The notes: generated by a model from the letters alone, not told the origin. DNA of 64,000 nt from Breviolum minutum Mf 1.05b.01 (GCA_000507305.1 DF239240.1:142843-206842), one strand, 5' to 3'. Positions 34,700-46,596 are shown, counted from the first letter of the stretch. Numbers and translations: made by a program.

Positions 34700-35450
34700 T
34701 CCAGGACCGTAAGTCGAGAATGGCTGCAATGCTGCAATGCTGTTGCAAGTAGTCATTCTGCTGTCAATGCATCCAAGCCCATCTTGTGGATCTTGCGGTT
34801 GTTGCAATATATACATACTCAAAAGTGGCGCAAGAGCTACAGCAACTTCACAGTATATAATCAATACTCATGGCTGACAAATCAGCAAATCAATCAAATC
34901 CATGAAATTCGGAGCCTGCACGCTGTGGAGAAGAACAGCGTCAGGCTCTGGCACTGCAGCCTTTCAAGAGTCACCCAAAAATCTGAGGTCCGTCCATCCC
35001 AATGTCGCTAGTCATACTCCGTGAGTAACCCCCCCAACAAACATTCACACAAGTGATCAACTGAACCTCGATAAATGGAGCATCGTGACCATTGGCATTG
35101 ATGGCATTGATCACTGGCTGCTCAAAGGATGTCTGTACTGCCTCTCTTTCTGCAACAAAGCAATGATTTGGATGAAGGTGTTTTAAACATATCTGTCCAA
35201 TGGCAGATCCTCACTTCTGATAAAGTCGATCGACGGTAGTAGAAAACAAAGCCAGTATGATAGGGCGATAAGGTCAGTTCTGTTTACAAATGGTACCAAA
35301 TGATACCAAATCGGTGTCTAGAGTCTATATCAAGGTACTTCGCGATTCAATTCTAGAGTTGCGATCGGCACCTGGTTGGGCACGAACTCTGACGGCGACT
35401 CGGCTTGGGTGGCATGGACCTTGCAGCACTAGAAGCTGCTTGGGGTGATT
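34700..35450. other. Mostly no exon seen
   Basis: One weak minus-strand candidate at about 34985-34900 reads DFWVTLERLQCQSLTLFF. The rest shows no exon with matching splice sites. Confidence 0.3.
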
Positions 35451-35452
35451 GG

Positions 35453-35525
35453 TGAGATAGATGAATGGATGGATGGATGGATCGATGAATGGATGGGATA
35501 GATAGGTAGATGGATGGATGGGATG
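35453..35525. repeat. GATG/GATA-type imperfect microsatellite
   Basis: Repeated GGAT and GATA tetramers with interruptions. Confidence 0.85.
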
Positions 35526-35599
35526 AATCGAATTATAATTCGTTGAATTCTAAAAAAATGTCTCTCTCCAATGAAAGCCAACAAAGACCGAACCCAACA

Positions 35600-35995
35600 A
35601 TTTCATACAATTTTCAACCACGAAAAACCTTCCTTCTGCGAAATGCAGTTCAGATCATCCCCAGTCCAACCCCGCCCATCAGCCTGTTCTGTATGCCCAT
35701 TGGCCACCGGAGGCGGGTCAAGGGTCTCTCCCGTGGCCTGATATTTATGCAGCTGGCAATGCATATCTGCAGGTAAGTCCAATAGGCTGTACCGCAATCT
35801 TAGCTACTCGGGAAGGAAGCTTCACATGTCCACAGCATGGAATACCTATTGCATCTTTGCTTGTCAATGGCGTTAAACAACATGTTAAGTGGCACCTTCT
35901 CCCGAAAACATCCCTGGTTTAGCATGCCACCAACTGCGCTTCGGCCAACCTGCGAGTTCGTCATCAGATCGAACGCAAAGGCCTGCGGCATCTTG
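35600..35995 (-). CDS. Two exons, unknown protein
   Basis: A frame at about 35990-35850 contains MPQAFAFDLMTNSQVGRSAV then GGMLNQGCFREKVPLNMLF. A second, about 35772-35620, follows a CTGCAG acceptor and contains QATGETLDPPPVANGHTEQ. The first looks like a folded domain and the second like a flexible, Gly/Pro-rich stretch. They are in order on one strand and probably share a transcript. No family is recognised. Confidence 0.45.
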
Positions 35996-36284
35996 CAACG
36001 GGTTCCAAGTAGCCAAGTGGATAGTCTACCTGCTCTTTGGAAGGTTTCGGATGTAGGAAAATCATGATGCTTCAGTCAATCTGCAATGACCGACCATTAC
36101 GATTGGAGTCCTAGCTGCCCACGGTCAAGTACTTGCAACATACAATTCTTGATATGCACTAGACAATCATCCTGTACTTCTTACATCTTACTAAACCTTG
36201 CACCTTTCAGCAACATATAGCTTCATCTTTGATTGCAAGTTCTCTCTTAGTTGGCTTCAAAACACAGGAACTATCACTACCCAC

Positions 36285-36617
36285 CTCGGCTCTCAGAGGT
36301 GCCTCTTGTCTCACATCCTGGACGGAATGAGGACAAACATCAATGCGATCAACAGATGTCTGGGCCAACTGTGGAAGGAACCATTGATGTCAAGATTGTG
36401 ATCGATTTTCCATTGATTTTTCCCACTGCATCTTTTCTTTTACTTGTTTCTGGTGAGACGATTCGGCATCCCAGTGGAGGGCTGCTACGTTGCACGGGGA
36501 ACTGGCAAAGGTCAAACTCACTGCTGTAGCAATAATTCTATGCTGGCGATTCTAGAGGTGGACCTGTGTGAAATCGTTGGGGTAATATTCGAAGGCATTG
36601 GAGCCATCACGTTTGCC
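36285..36617 (-). CDS. Three exons, unknown protein
   Basis: Exon about 36617-36564 contains KRDGSNAFEYYPNDFTQ and ends at GTCCAC. Exon about 36527-36444 contains LTFASSPCNVAALHWDAESS and ends at GTAAAA. Exon 36359-36285 is exactly 25 codons, contains SVDRIDVCPHSVQDVRQEA and ends at GTGGGT. A plus-strand frame over 36444-36626 is also open but lacks paired splice sites. Family unknown. Confidence 0.47.
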
Positions 36618-37261
36618 GATATGTAGTGCTGTAGGCTATGTATGAGCCATATCTGCGATGGGTCTCTCCTGTGTTTTGGATAAATGTTGACAGATCCATC
36701 TTACCTGTTCCCCGAACAACAGTCACAAGCAACTGCCTTTGGCAGTCAGTGTTCAGGTAAACTGTAGTTTGAACGTAAACAGCTTGTGGGTTCCCCCATC
36801 AAGAGCCAGTGCTCAGATTTTGAAAAGCATTGAATGTCATCTTTTGGATTCGCTTTGTTCATATCTGTGCACAGCTGTCAATGGGTGCCCATGCAGAAGC
36901 TGACCATTGCTTCTCGGCTTGGTGTGGCACTCACTGCCCGGGGCTCATGTAGTTGTTCCGTCTTCGGTAAAAGCCTTCACACACGTATAACCCAAGCGAG
37001 CGTGGACATCAGAACAGTGGTGTGTTTGTGTGGCCAGGCATGTTTCGCATGTTTGATGCCCGAATAATTGGATACACAACAACGTCACTCAAGCTCTGTC
37101 AGGTAACACTCATGATCTGGTGGCAACAAATCGTCGCTACGGCCCAGCTCCAACATCGCAATACCTCAGCTAAATGTACATAGGGCAGCAAAGCTAACGC
37201 AAACTGCCAATAACATAGAAGAGTGTGGTCCATTATATAATTTTTCCATGGTCAACTTCCG

Positions 37262-37990
37262 CTGCATGCTCAATTGGATTCATGGAGGCCAGAAGGAATA
37301 GGGTTGAATGAAGTATGTGAGTGTCCCAGTGTCATCAGCGGTGCATAATTAGTCTCCATGTGTCTATCATATTGATCACATCGTACCATCTGCATATTCT
37401 TCAAGACCAAGTCCAATGGAAGTATCCGTTCAGGCAGGTTCCAACTTCCAACACTGCATAGAAGGGACTCATCAAAGGCGTGGAGTTTGACCGCTTGGCT
37501 GCAAACTCTGAGACATAGCCTCGAATTTTTCCATTTCCCAAAAACACAAACGAAAACCCATAGGTTACCCATCTTAATTGTCAACAAGGTCAATGTATCT
37601 CTGATGGAGGCACCGGAAAAACCTTTGGGACAGGATCACTGAATCCAACCATGACTATTGAGACAGGCCGGCATCCCAAATTTCTGAACCTTCCCAACTC
37701 ATAGCCAAGGGACTGCTCTTCCTTGGTAGCTGATAGCCATGATAGTAACTCCGATCAGTTTACCATATATTGAGGCAATTTAAGATGATGATGAAATTGC
37801 TATCTAGTAACATCTTCAGAGTGTATCCGTCATTGCCTGCTGTCAAAGGGTTAGCAACAAATCCGCGACGTGTGAATTGCAATTTGTCAAGGCCAATCAA
37901 AGTCACACAGTGTTTCAATGCCAAGTCTCTCAGGAGGACCTTCCCACTTGGAAATAAAGCCAAGATTTGGCTTTGGAAGCAAGATGGTCC
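37262..37990 (-). CDS. Two long exons, unknown protein
   Basis: Exon about 37990-37790 follows TTGCAG and contains QILALFPSGKVLLRDLALKH then CVTLIGLDKLQFTRRGFVAN. A frame at about 37510-37262 contains VKLHAFDESLLCSVGSWNL and ERILPLDLVLKNMQMVRCD. Both have regular hydrophobic spacing typical of a globular protein. They lie in the same direction as the exons at 38.1-38.7 kb and probably continue that gene. Confidence 0.45.
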
Positions 37991-38074
37991 CTGCAAAAAA
38001 GCACAAATTCTCATAAGCATCACAATGATTTTTCTACCAAGTTGCTTTCCATGATTCCATGATCAATCATAACC

Positions 38075-38710
38075 ATTTAATCTATCCTCTTTCGCAGCAA
38101 ACTTCAACTTATTGCCATTTTTAGTGCCTGCTTTTGCAAGATCCTGTGGATGTGCATGGAAGCTGACCTTGGATGCACCAGAAAAACCACTCAGCAAAGA
38201 GTTGGTTCCCTCACAGTGATTGGAAAAGAATGTCACTACCACCTTTGTGCTGTACAAAGCCAAAGTTGTAATCGAAGATGGCTCACACAATCAATAATTG
38301 TAGGTCGGTTGATGCTTTCTGTGCTTGCCAAAAATTCTATTGTGCTTTTGTCAGGATTTGATTTGCACTTCGGATTTACTTTGTGTAGGTTTACACATCA
38401 CCTCCACTGTGCCTGATCTTTTGTTTAGGGTTTAGGGCCTAAGGGTTTGTCCCTTGAAAGGGTGGCAACCCCAACAAGGCCATGGTCCCATGAATCATGT
38501 TTGTTGCGAATGATACAGGATATTTTTACTGACAAACAGTCCAAAACGCAACAAGACGTGAAAGTCATCACGAATCAGCCAAAGAATTTGAAAATCTTTG
38601 GCCTGAGGGTGAATTCCTGATGCTCTGCTTTAACGGTACCCCATGTAGAGATTGAGTCTTGCCCTGTGACAAGGGGGGCTGAATCATCTTCTTTTGTAGG
38701 CAAGAGGCAT
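38075..38710 (-). CDS. Two exons, unknown protein
   Basis: A frame at about 38710-38578 contains KEDDSAPLVTGQDSISTWGT and EHQEFTLRPKIFKFFG, followed by a possible GC donor or a TGA. A frame at about 38200-38075 contains ASKVSFHAHPQDLAKAGTKN then GNKLKFAAKEDRLNG. Composition is strongly coding-like. No family is identified. Confidence 0.45.
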
Positions 38711-39106
38711 GGGACAAGGGCCGCGTCTCTAGTAGGTCGGTCATGCCTGGCAAGATCTGTAGAGTCTCTCAGCTGTTCCTTCCTCTCCCAGATTTTTGCA
38801 TATCAAAATGGCCTTTGATCTGCAGAATCCCTCAAGCTTACACTAACAAATAACAAATATGTTTGAGAGCACTTGCATGCTTTTATTGGCCTTTGAGAAA
38901 CAACATTGCTTTCCCACTGAAGCTAGAGCAGCTGGTGAGCAGCCGCCTGTGATAGTGTGGGTTCGGCCGCTTTTGGGCTTGGCGCTCTTCATCTTGGCCG
39001 ACTTGAGACGATCGCCTCTATAGCCTCGTCAGGGTGTTGCCAAAGTCCAGGCTTACCACAGGTTTCCAAAGGCTTCAGTGTCCAAGACAGGGGATGTCAT
39101 CCGGTT

Positions 39107-40345
39107 CTATGTTGAAGAATCTGGAAATTGCGTGATTTGGACAGATGCAATTTCATAGCGATGTTGCATCATTTTGTGAATTGCTACTATCAAACATCTC
39201 CTATCAAGATTTTCCTGTACTCTTTCGTCCAACTGCAGCTGGGCAACCTGTGTAGGCATCCTGGCACAGCTGATGTTGGAAGAGCAGTGGTTTTTTATTC
39301 GCAAATTCCAGTGCCATGTGACATGGTCATCCTGGACATGCAACATCGCACCCGCTCCTGATAGGAAGTTTCAGATTTCATCTCTGCAGCCGTAGTGGCT
39401 GCTCCTCCTTTCCAACCTGCTTTGAAACTCGCTGCCAGCATAGCATTCACCTGGGGAGTTCCACGAAGGACCCGTTTTAAAAAAAATGTTGGGAATCCTG
39501 GGCACCATGAGGAGCACTCGGTTAATAGGGTGAACATGTATAAATCACCGTAAAAGGCCCACCTTGTTGTCTCCTAAAGGATGAGGTGTGAATTCCCTGC
39601 GGCTGCTGACTGCGCTCCAGTCCAGCAAAGGAGCCTAAGTAGTTTTGGAGGTGAAGATGGTGAAGACACAGAATCTGAAGAAGTCTTTGGAGATGATCAC
39701 ATAGGCACTTCATGAAAATAGACACCCTTATAGTAGCCTCAATTTCACCCCATCAAATTGATTCAAATTGACACTTTCCTGAGTAGTCTCTAAAGGATGC
39801 TTCCTGGCCGAAAAAGACCCTGTAATGAAACGACCAAGAAAATATTCCACCCTCACACGTGTAGATATTATCTCAGAAATACAACGCGCAGTTGCTTCTT
39901 GCCAAGCGTCGGTGCTCTTCTGAAACTTCATGTACTGCGACTCCTGCAATGACAGGCACATGGGGCTTCATTCACAAGGTGTTCATACAAATATCCCTCC
40001 ACTCTTTCAACATAAACTGATCAAACTGATCTATGCGGATGTAGGGTTTGACAAAAATATCGGCTCTTCTTGCTACAAACCCATGACACGAGGGCATGAT
40101 CCCTCGAGGGAGGTCTCCTTGCGACCAATGTTGTGGATGCCAGCAAAGTTTTCTCCTCGATCTTCGCATGCAGGAATGCGGCCTGCCACTCCTGGCCATG
40201 GAACACATGCAATGATGCGAAGTCGGACCAACCTATATCGTTTAGAGTCCAGACCCCCGCCTGTGGCGTATGCAGTGCGATATGTGAGCCGAACCTTACA
40301 GGTTCAAACAAAAATTGCACGAATTTCGCTAGGTGAAGGAGCATC
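39107..40345 (-). CDS. Multi-exon protein with helical C-terminal part
   Basis: In coding order. About 40230-40125: SDFASLHVFHGQEWQAAFLH then AKIEEKTLLASTTL, ending at GTCGCA. About 40070-39972: DIFVKPYIRIDQFDQFMLKE. About 39945-39868: SQYMKFQKSTDAWQEATARC after a TTGCAG acceptor. About 39500-39385: NAMLAASFKAGWKGGAATTA, ending near GTGCGA. About 39270-39107: VAQLQLDERVQENLDRRCLI. The first blocks look globular and the last three helical. In the first 300 bp two frames compete. The gene could be continuous with the exons at 38.7-37.3 kb. No family is recognised. Confidence 0.48.
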
Positions 40346-40489
40346 TTTCGGAGAAGGGTAACTTTGGGACATGTTGAGAGCCTTGCCTCTGGGCCAAGGC
40401 TGATTCAGCATCAGGGTGCTTTTTAACCCGCACATTTCAATCTCAACTAGAATACAAAAAAAGGCATGCTAACCAAGATAGATTTCATC

Positions 40490-40625
40490 AACTGTTCACA
40501 ACTGGTATATGTTGAGTGCCTGTTTTGTAGGACAAGATTTCCCTGCCTTGAGTATTCCTTTCCCTTACCCCTTGATTCATCGACACTTTGCTTACAAGGT
40601 ACCAAATCATTCGTTGGGACACTCT
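40490..40625 (-). CDS. Exon candidate, unknown protein
   Basis: A minus frame contains PTNDLVPCKQSVDESRGKGK and NLVLQNRHSTYTSCEQLMKS. It is polar and Ser-rich, without clear splice sites. It lies between the better exons at 41.0 and 40.2 kb in the same direction. Confidence 0.35.
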
Positions 40626-40859
40626 TCACCGCCGAACTGCCAGGAAGACAGCCTCAGTCGCAAGGCAAAAATTTGCCGTTGGCATGTAAATATACAGTAT
40701 GTGAGGCATGGTGAATATTTATTGTAAAGGCGGTATGCGTTGGGTAAATATAGATATACAACATGGCTCATATAGATATATGCATATGTAGCAAGTTTTC
40801 CTCAGATTCGTTTTGATTTTCTTTTTAGTTGTCCGGGTGAGCAAGCACAGACCACCGAC

Positions 40860-41290
40860 ATACCGAAATACTTGTCCGACTTTCCGGATCCAGGCGAGAT
40901 GTAGCACCGATAAGGATCAATGTGCTTTTCATCATGGCCGTTCTTCGGCATTGACAAGGTCCTAGTGCAGAAGTGATACAGTGCCAAGCTGTCAGCAACC
41001 GAGCAGCCGGTGGATTGGTAGATGACCTGCCAGCTTTGACATCAGGATACCACAATGAAAGGCAAACGCACTCCCTAAAAGTGACAAAAGGTGAAGATTG
41101 TGACATCTAAAGAACCCCTTGCAAAACCCAAGTGAGGAAAGGTCCTGACCAAATTTCGCTAGCAAAATACATCACAGCAGTGCCTTGTGTGCCATGACAG
41201 CCGTCAGCACGTGGCCGCTCAGGTCCAACTGTGCGACTGAGAGCCCAGGCAGCATCCAACAAAATCACTAAGACCATGCCAGTGAACAAA
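40860..41290 (-). CDS. Two exons, protein with a hydrophobic N-terminal stretch
   Basis: A frame from about 41290 reads MVLVILLDAAWALS, a short signal-like stretch, followed by polar residues and YFASEIWSGPFLTWVLQG. The next exon (about 41029-40860) starts after a CAG acceptor, contains YQSTGCSVADSLALYHF and IDPYRCYISPGSGKSDKYFG, and ends at a GTATGT donor. Cysteines in both parts and the hydrophobic start could suit a secreted or lumenal protein, but the start codon is not proven and an upstream exon at 41.6 kb may join. Family unknown. Confidence 0.45.
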
Positions 41291-41449
41291 TCCACCTAAC
41301 CACCTATCCCCAAGGTCAAGATTGCTGGAGCTCGCCGTGAATCACCCGATTTACCTGACCTATGGCAGGGAAAGTTTCACTCCTCAAAAAGTGCCTGGTT
41401 TTTTTCTTCTGTTTTTGTGGTTTGCCTAAGTGTCCCTCAATCCGTTGTG

Positions 41450-41608
41450 CAAATGATACACCAAGACTTCAAAACCAATGCCCAATGCCCGCTGCCATGG
41501 CCCCTTTTCTGCATGCCCTCCGGGCGGTCTGTGACCAAGACCGAGCTGACGAGGAAGGCTTCCAACATGGGTCTGGTAGAATCTGACATGGCAAGTTGGA
41601 TCTGCAGG
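41450..41608 (-). CDS. Exon, unknown protein
   Basis: Starts after an ATCCTGCAG acceptor and contains QLAMSDSTRPMLEAFLVSSV then LVTDRPEGMQKRGHGSGHW. Clean composition. The end is uncertain. Probably the upstream neighbour of the 41.3-kb exon. Confidence 0.42.
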
Positions 41609-42497
41609 ATGTGACCCATGGAAAGCCTCAAGATAAATCTGTACAACTCGTGCAGCTTGGTGCAATCAGCTTGAGGGGTTAAACTGTGCTACACTTCCAA
41701 TGTCAAACTGTGATGTTTTTGAAAGTTTGCTTTGCATAGAACCCTATCATTCCAGTAATCCAAGTACCCTTAAGCTCAGTGATCGCTCCCGGGCGATTGA
41801 TCTGGCCACTTAAAATCTTGGCCCTGAGACAAGGGAGATAAAGCGGTGACACTTGGCGTCACCAGCTCCATCCTTCCCATCCCTTGGACCAACCCTTAGG
41901 CCATCCTTGTTGCCATCCTTGTTGCGTCCAGCCTTCAAGGATTGAAATCACTGCCATCCAGCCACAAGTGGACGTAGAAAGTCGCCATGTTTCGGGATTT
42001 CACATACCAGTAAACAAATAAACAAACAAACGATGGACCCAGCAACAGCCCAACAGCCCAACAGTTGCACCTTGACCCTTGCCATTGCCTTTCCAACCAT
42101 GATTGTGGCCAGCCGTCCCCTGCCCGAATGCACACCATATGTATTGCAGTGTATTGCCATGTTGCCATGTGTGCATTCTGCAGGACAACGGGTGAACCAA
42201 ACCAGCGTTCAATCTTCAATCACATCTCCATAGCTGACAAACACTGGTGCCACAATGAGGAATCTTTCATGCCTTGCCATTGTGCATAGCATTTCCTGGC
42301 ATTGCAGGTCTGGGTGCGCAGTAACAGGAAGGTTCCAAAGGCACTCCGTCCACCCTCAAGAGTGTTCGTCTGGCTGAATTTTCTATAGTATATAGTGGAG
42401 AAACCTTTCAGAAGGGTAGTGTATACTTCAAATATGATGTTCATAGATTGTCCATAGATTATATGCCCATACTTTTGCCGAACCTCAAGTGTCAAGC

Positions 42498-42640
42498 AAC
42501 TGGCTTCAAAACTTGATGAATGTAAGACGTGGTGACTATGTCACGATGACCCTTCCCACCTTCTTTGGTTTTGTCTGCCTGCAAAGGCAGAGACGAGCGG
42601 GCTTGAAATTTCAGTTGAACAGCAAAGCAAAAGTGGAAAC
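42498..42640 (-). CDS. 3'-terminal exon, unknown protein
   Basis: The frame contains FQARSSLPLQADKTKEGGKG then HRDIVTTSYIHQVLKPVA and ends at TGA (42500-42498). A TTGCAG inside it is a second possible acceptor. It is the likely C-terminus of a gene whose other exons are not identified. The next gene to the right ends at 42762. Confidence 0.42.
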
Positions 42641-42761
42641 GAACTGGTGGCTCTTGTATCATCTCATCTATAAAGACTAAACTGAGCAGTCCAATATCCC
42701 AAGATATCCCAAGAAAACTATAATAGAAATGGTTTAAAAACTGAACACAATGGCATGAAGG

Positions 42762-43895
42762 TCAATGATTGGAATGAAGTTTCGCATGTTTACACATCGG
42801 CGCCTTGGGCGGCGGCGGTGGTGGTGGTATCTTGTTTTTAGGTTCAGCCTTGGCCTTTGGCTGCTTTGGCTTCGGCTGCTTCGGCTCCTCCTTCGCGGAA
42901 GACGGTTGGTCATGATTGAGATGTGACGGCATGAGTCACCTGAAGTGCCCTTGAGAAAGAAATGAAATGCACGAACTATCTCCAGTCGCCTTGCTTGTGC
43001 CTTTCTGCATGTTTTCCTTCTCAGGCATCTGGATTGCTTGCATTCCTGGTATCCAACGATATCCACCCCATATCCACCGGTATCAAGTAGCACATGTCTC
43101 ATTTCTGCCGCCAGGGGCACGGAAAAAGCCGGGCTTTGGCCACAGGAAACCAACTTCGGCGGGGTCAGCGTCCACTGGGTCCGAATCCATTCCACCATAG
43201 AAAAGAAGTAGTTCGCGACTGAAGCAGTGATCCTACCATCGAACCCTCAAAACATACAGCTTCCTCATGAAATTTCGGACTTCTCCAATGATTTGTATAC
43301 TAATCATTATGAATCCACTTCTTCACTCGAACTATGCCTTCACTGTCTCGTTCAGGGAGATAGGATGGCCAAGAAATCCCTAATTCTGGTGGAGGTTTTA
43401 GCGAACGATTGTGTTGTGTTGCTTTGAAGCAGGTGTGCTACAACAACATAACTCGTGATTCAAGAGGTTGAGCAAATTCTTTTTCAAAATGCAGACTCTG
43501 GTGTGCATCACTCCCACCTGTATCTGCCCTTCAAAAACGGAATCCAACTCCGTGGATGTTCGCCTGCAACTCATGTGTTTCTTACACAGGTCATGGTCGT
43601 GGAATCAAGACCCAAAGCGTTATGCACGCCTCAACTTGGTATCCTCCAAAGAGAAGCCAAAGGACAACTTGCGCTGCAGATCTGGCCGAAGTGGAACATG
43701 ATTTTACTTTTGTGGGATTTATGAACTCTTGAATCGTCGCCCGCAGACCTTCAGGGTCATGTGGTGTGACCTGTGGCGTCCATCCAAGCCCAGGTGGATA
43801 GGGCCGACCAGTGGCGTTGATGGAGGCGCTGCGCTGCAGTGAGAGATTCGAACCATTGGAGACCAACGATATCGTTCTTGGGAGAGGGCCCAAGA
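42762..43895 (-). CDS. Multi-exon gene with Lys/Pro-rich C-terminus
   Basis: In coding order: about 43895-43730 (SINATGRPYPPGLGWTPQVT), about 43694-43615 (LRPDLQRKLSFGFSLEDTKL), 43563-43518 (TSTELDSVFEGQIQ, GTGGGA donor), about 43405-43295 (LKPPPELGISWPSYLPERDS), about 43200-43100 (SDPVDADPAEVGFLWPKPGF), about 43055-42995 (MQAIQMPEKENMQKGTSKAT) and a last exon from about 42925 that runs through KEEPKQPKPKQPKAKAEP and a heptaproline to a stop at 42762-42764. The tail looks like a disordered, basic, SH3/WW- or actin-binding-type linker. The N-terminal part is not recognised. This reading is better than the single long frame in another phase across 42734-43198. Confidence 0.55.
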
Positions 43896-44040
43896 TAGGC
43901 TCACCTCATGACATCAGTCAAAGCATTTTGTAAAAATCATGCAATTAGAAAGGCAGCCAAACCACAAGTTCCATATGTCTGCATAAAATCAGCTGATTCA
44001 AACCTCAACTCACAGCAAGTATATACAAATAATTACCAGT

Positions 44041-44130
44041 AGTACCCGGACAAGCCGGGGGCGGAAGTTTCCAAAAGGAAAAGAACTATATAACACAGAA
44101 AGAATTTGCCTATAGAATGTGCGCAAGGCG
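44041..44130 (+). repeat. Dispersed repeat, copy 1
   Basis: CAAGCCGGGGGCGGAAGTT followed about 40 bp later by GAAAGAATTTGCCTATAGAA. The same two blocks, in the same order and spacing, recur near 63629-63711. Two copies 19.6 kb apart suggest a small mobile or tail sequence of an unidentified element. Confidence 0.6.
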
Positions 44131-44282
44131 ACCGACCAGCGCGATGCCCAAATCATTTCTTTGCTGTGAACGAGCCTTCTGCCGTTCCATGGTGGTGATG
44201 TTTTGTGCTTTGAAGTGAAGTGTTTTGATGTCTTGATGTCTGTTGCGGGGTCAGGTCATGTGATGGTCACGTCATTTGATGC

Positions 44283-44844
44283 NNNNNNNNNNNNNNNNNN
44301 NNNNNNNNNNNNNNNNNNNNNNNNNNNNNNNNNNNNNNNNNNNNNNNNNNNNNNNNNNNNNNNNNNNNNNNNNNNNNNNNNNNNNNNNNNNNNNNNNNNN
44401 NNNNNNNNNNNNNNNNNNNNNNNNNNNNNNNNNNNNNNNNNNNNNNNNNNNNNNNNNNNNNNNNNNNNNNNNNNNNNNNNNNNNNNNNNNNNNNNNNNNN
44501 NNNNNNNNNNNNNNNNNNNNNNNNNNNNNNNNNNNNNNNNNNNNNNNNNNNNNNNNNNNNNNNNNNNNNNNNNNNNNNNNNNNNNNNNNNNNNNNNNNNN
44601 NNNNNNNNNNNNNNNNNNNNNNNNNNNNNNNNNNNNNNNNNNNNNNNNNNNNNNNNNNNNNNNNNNNNNNNNNNNNNNNNNNNNNNNNNNNNNNNNNNNN
44701 NNNNNNNNNNNNNNNNNNNNNNNNNNNNNNNNNNNNNNNNNNNNNNNNNNNNNNNNNNNNNNNNNNNNNNNNNNNNNNNNNNNNNNNNNNNNNNNNNNNN
44801 NNNNNNNNNNNNNNNNNNNNNNNNNNNNNNNNNNNNNNNNNNNN
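44283..44844. other. Assembly gap, 562 N
   Basis: A run of N. The sequence right of it is a minisatellite, which probably caused the gap. Open frames crossing it have no meaning. Confidence 0.99.
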
Positions 44845-45056
44845 GGACTACTACTGCTAGGACTACTACTACTAGGACTACTACTGCTAGGACTACTACT
44901 GCTAGGACTACTACTACTACTAGGACTACTACTGCTAGGACTACTACTACTAGGACTACTACTACTACTAGGACTACTACTGCTAGGACTACTATTGCTA
45001 CGACTACTACTGCTAGGACTACTATTGCTACGACTACTACTGCTAGGACTACTATT
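44845..45056 (-). repeat. 15/18-bp minisatellite, possibly coding Ser/Pro repeats
   Basis: About 14 units of GGACTACTACTGCTA and variants. All unit lengths are multiples of three. On the minus strand the frame after a CCTGACAG acceptor at the right edge reads N-S-S-P-S-S-S-S-R-S repeats with no stop up to the gap, as a low-complexity Ser-rich exon would. The same block also gives poly-Val and poly-Leu frames. The coding reading is inferred only from the acceptor and strand. Confidence 0.8.
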
Positions 45057-45074
45057 CCTGTCAGGCTACCCAAA

Positions 45075-45315
45075 AGTTCGTATATCGGAAGTTTGCCACT
45101 AAACTTCCTTTGACAAACATGTTTGAAGAAATAACAAAATATATATAAAGACTATTAAAAAAAACATCCAGAATCCCAAAAGTGCCGCTGTTGACATATC
45201 CACCAAAGTCGAATCTGTTTCCTGCCTGGATTGAAGCCTGGAGGAAATGCCGACAAAGGCGAGGCCTTGGTCGAACTCTGTCAGCGTCTTCCCAGCAACC
45301 CATCCTAAACGGCAA
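45075..45315 (-). CDS. Exon candidate, unknown protein
   Basis: After a TTTAG acceptor the frame reads VAGKTLTEFDQGLAFVGISS then a polar stretch and VDMSTAALLGFW. It resembles a short piece of a helicase motif but is far too short to call. It is upstream of the Ser-rich minisatellite on the same strand. Confidence 0.33.
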
Positions 45316-45419
45316 AGTTGACGATGTTGAAATATGGTACGGACATGTACCAGTGCATCATTCTATGTAAATAAAATAAACCTAGATATCACCTAATCTA
45401 TATGATAGATATATTTAAT

Positions 45420-45860
45420 ATAACATGCTGTTTGCGATCCACTATGTTTGACGCCAATGTCAACCCAATCGAGCCATTTCGCCCATTTTGTGAATCAATT
45501 GCTGCATATTCTTTCAAACGGTACAAATCTGACTTGATCCTCTCAGGTCTTTTATTGATTTCCATATGAATGAAGATATCTTGTTGCAAATGTAGTACTT
45601 CGACTTCAACTTCAACCAACAAACTGTTGCACTTTCGACACAAGGGCATCATGCCAGTCGAATATGAGCTGTTCATATTTCTATAATATGTTTCTATCCA
45701 TTGCAGGGTTTGCGACAGGTTTGCTCTACCGGCCAACCAAATCAAAAAGCCCAGGGAACCGCCGCAGATTGAGGCGTCCTGAAGCCGGCACTTTCCTGGG
45801 CAATCTTGGGAGAATTTATGAGGTTGACAATCCAAATCTCAAAGCTGATTTATGCACTAG
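45420..45860 (-). CDS. Two exon candidates, unknown protein
   Basis: The upper block (about 45850-45770) reads IWIVNLINSPKIAQESAGFR. The lower one (about 45600-45425) reads DIFIHMEINKRPERIKSDLY then RLKEYAAIDSQNGRNGSIGL. The plus strand is also partly open at 45664-45879, so the upper block is less sure. Confidence 0.38.
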
Positions 45861-46334
45861 CCATTTCGGTCCCCCGTGATTTTGCCGCAATGGGCGGGGC
45901 AGCAGCACCAATTTTGAAGCCAATGTCCAAAACGTGTGGCCTTTGAACCCAGACTCCGAGACAGGCGATTGAAAAGGTGTCGAGTTTGGAGAAATTGCCT
46001 GACAGATACGCAGCAGCGCTGTAGAAACAACAGGAGAATGCAAGGAAAGAATTTTCATGGCTGTGCGTTTGGACTCACTTTTTTCCTCTATGTTGACATC
46101 GTGCTCTCGGGCCAAGTGAAATCACGTGGTACTGGTAGGTGTGTTTTGAATATAAAGACCTTCGACCGTTGCTCAAATGTTTTGCTCAAATACTGCCAGG
46201 ATTTGAGCAGTGCGCGTTTTGTTCATTAGTTTGCACTATTGTGTTTCAGTGACAGTGCCACTTCCCTTTGGTCCGTCACAACTATTTGCTGCTGAAGGTA
46301 CTGAAGTAGAGCTGTCCTTGGTGGTGACACGAGG

Positions 46335-46376
46335 ATGACGATGATGATGATGATGATGATGACGACGACGACGACG

Positions 46377-46419
<43 letters not shown>

Positions 46420-46465
46420 CGATGACGATGACGATGATGACGACGATGACGATGACGATGATGAC

Positions 46466-46509
<44 letters not shown>

Positions 46510-46513
46510 NGAC

Positions 46514-46596
<83 letters not shown>

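Noticed and set aside
44203-45102. Frames of up to 299 codons across the N run
   Set aside because: Most residues are unknown bases, and the rest is the minisatellite read as poly-Leu or poly-Val.
45180-45300. Pif1-like helicase motif
   Set aside because: GLAFVGIS recalls the G-L-x-F/Y-V-A-L-S-R motif but lacks the Arg and every other helicase motif nearby. Kept only as an unknown exon.
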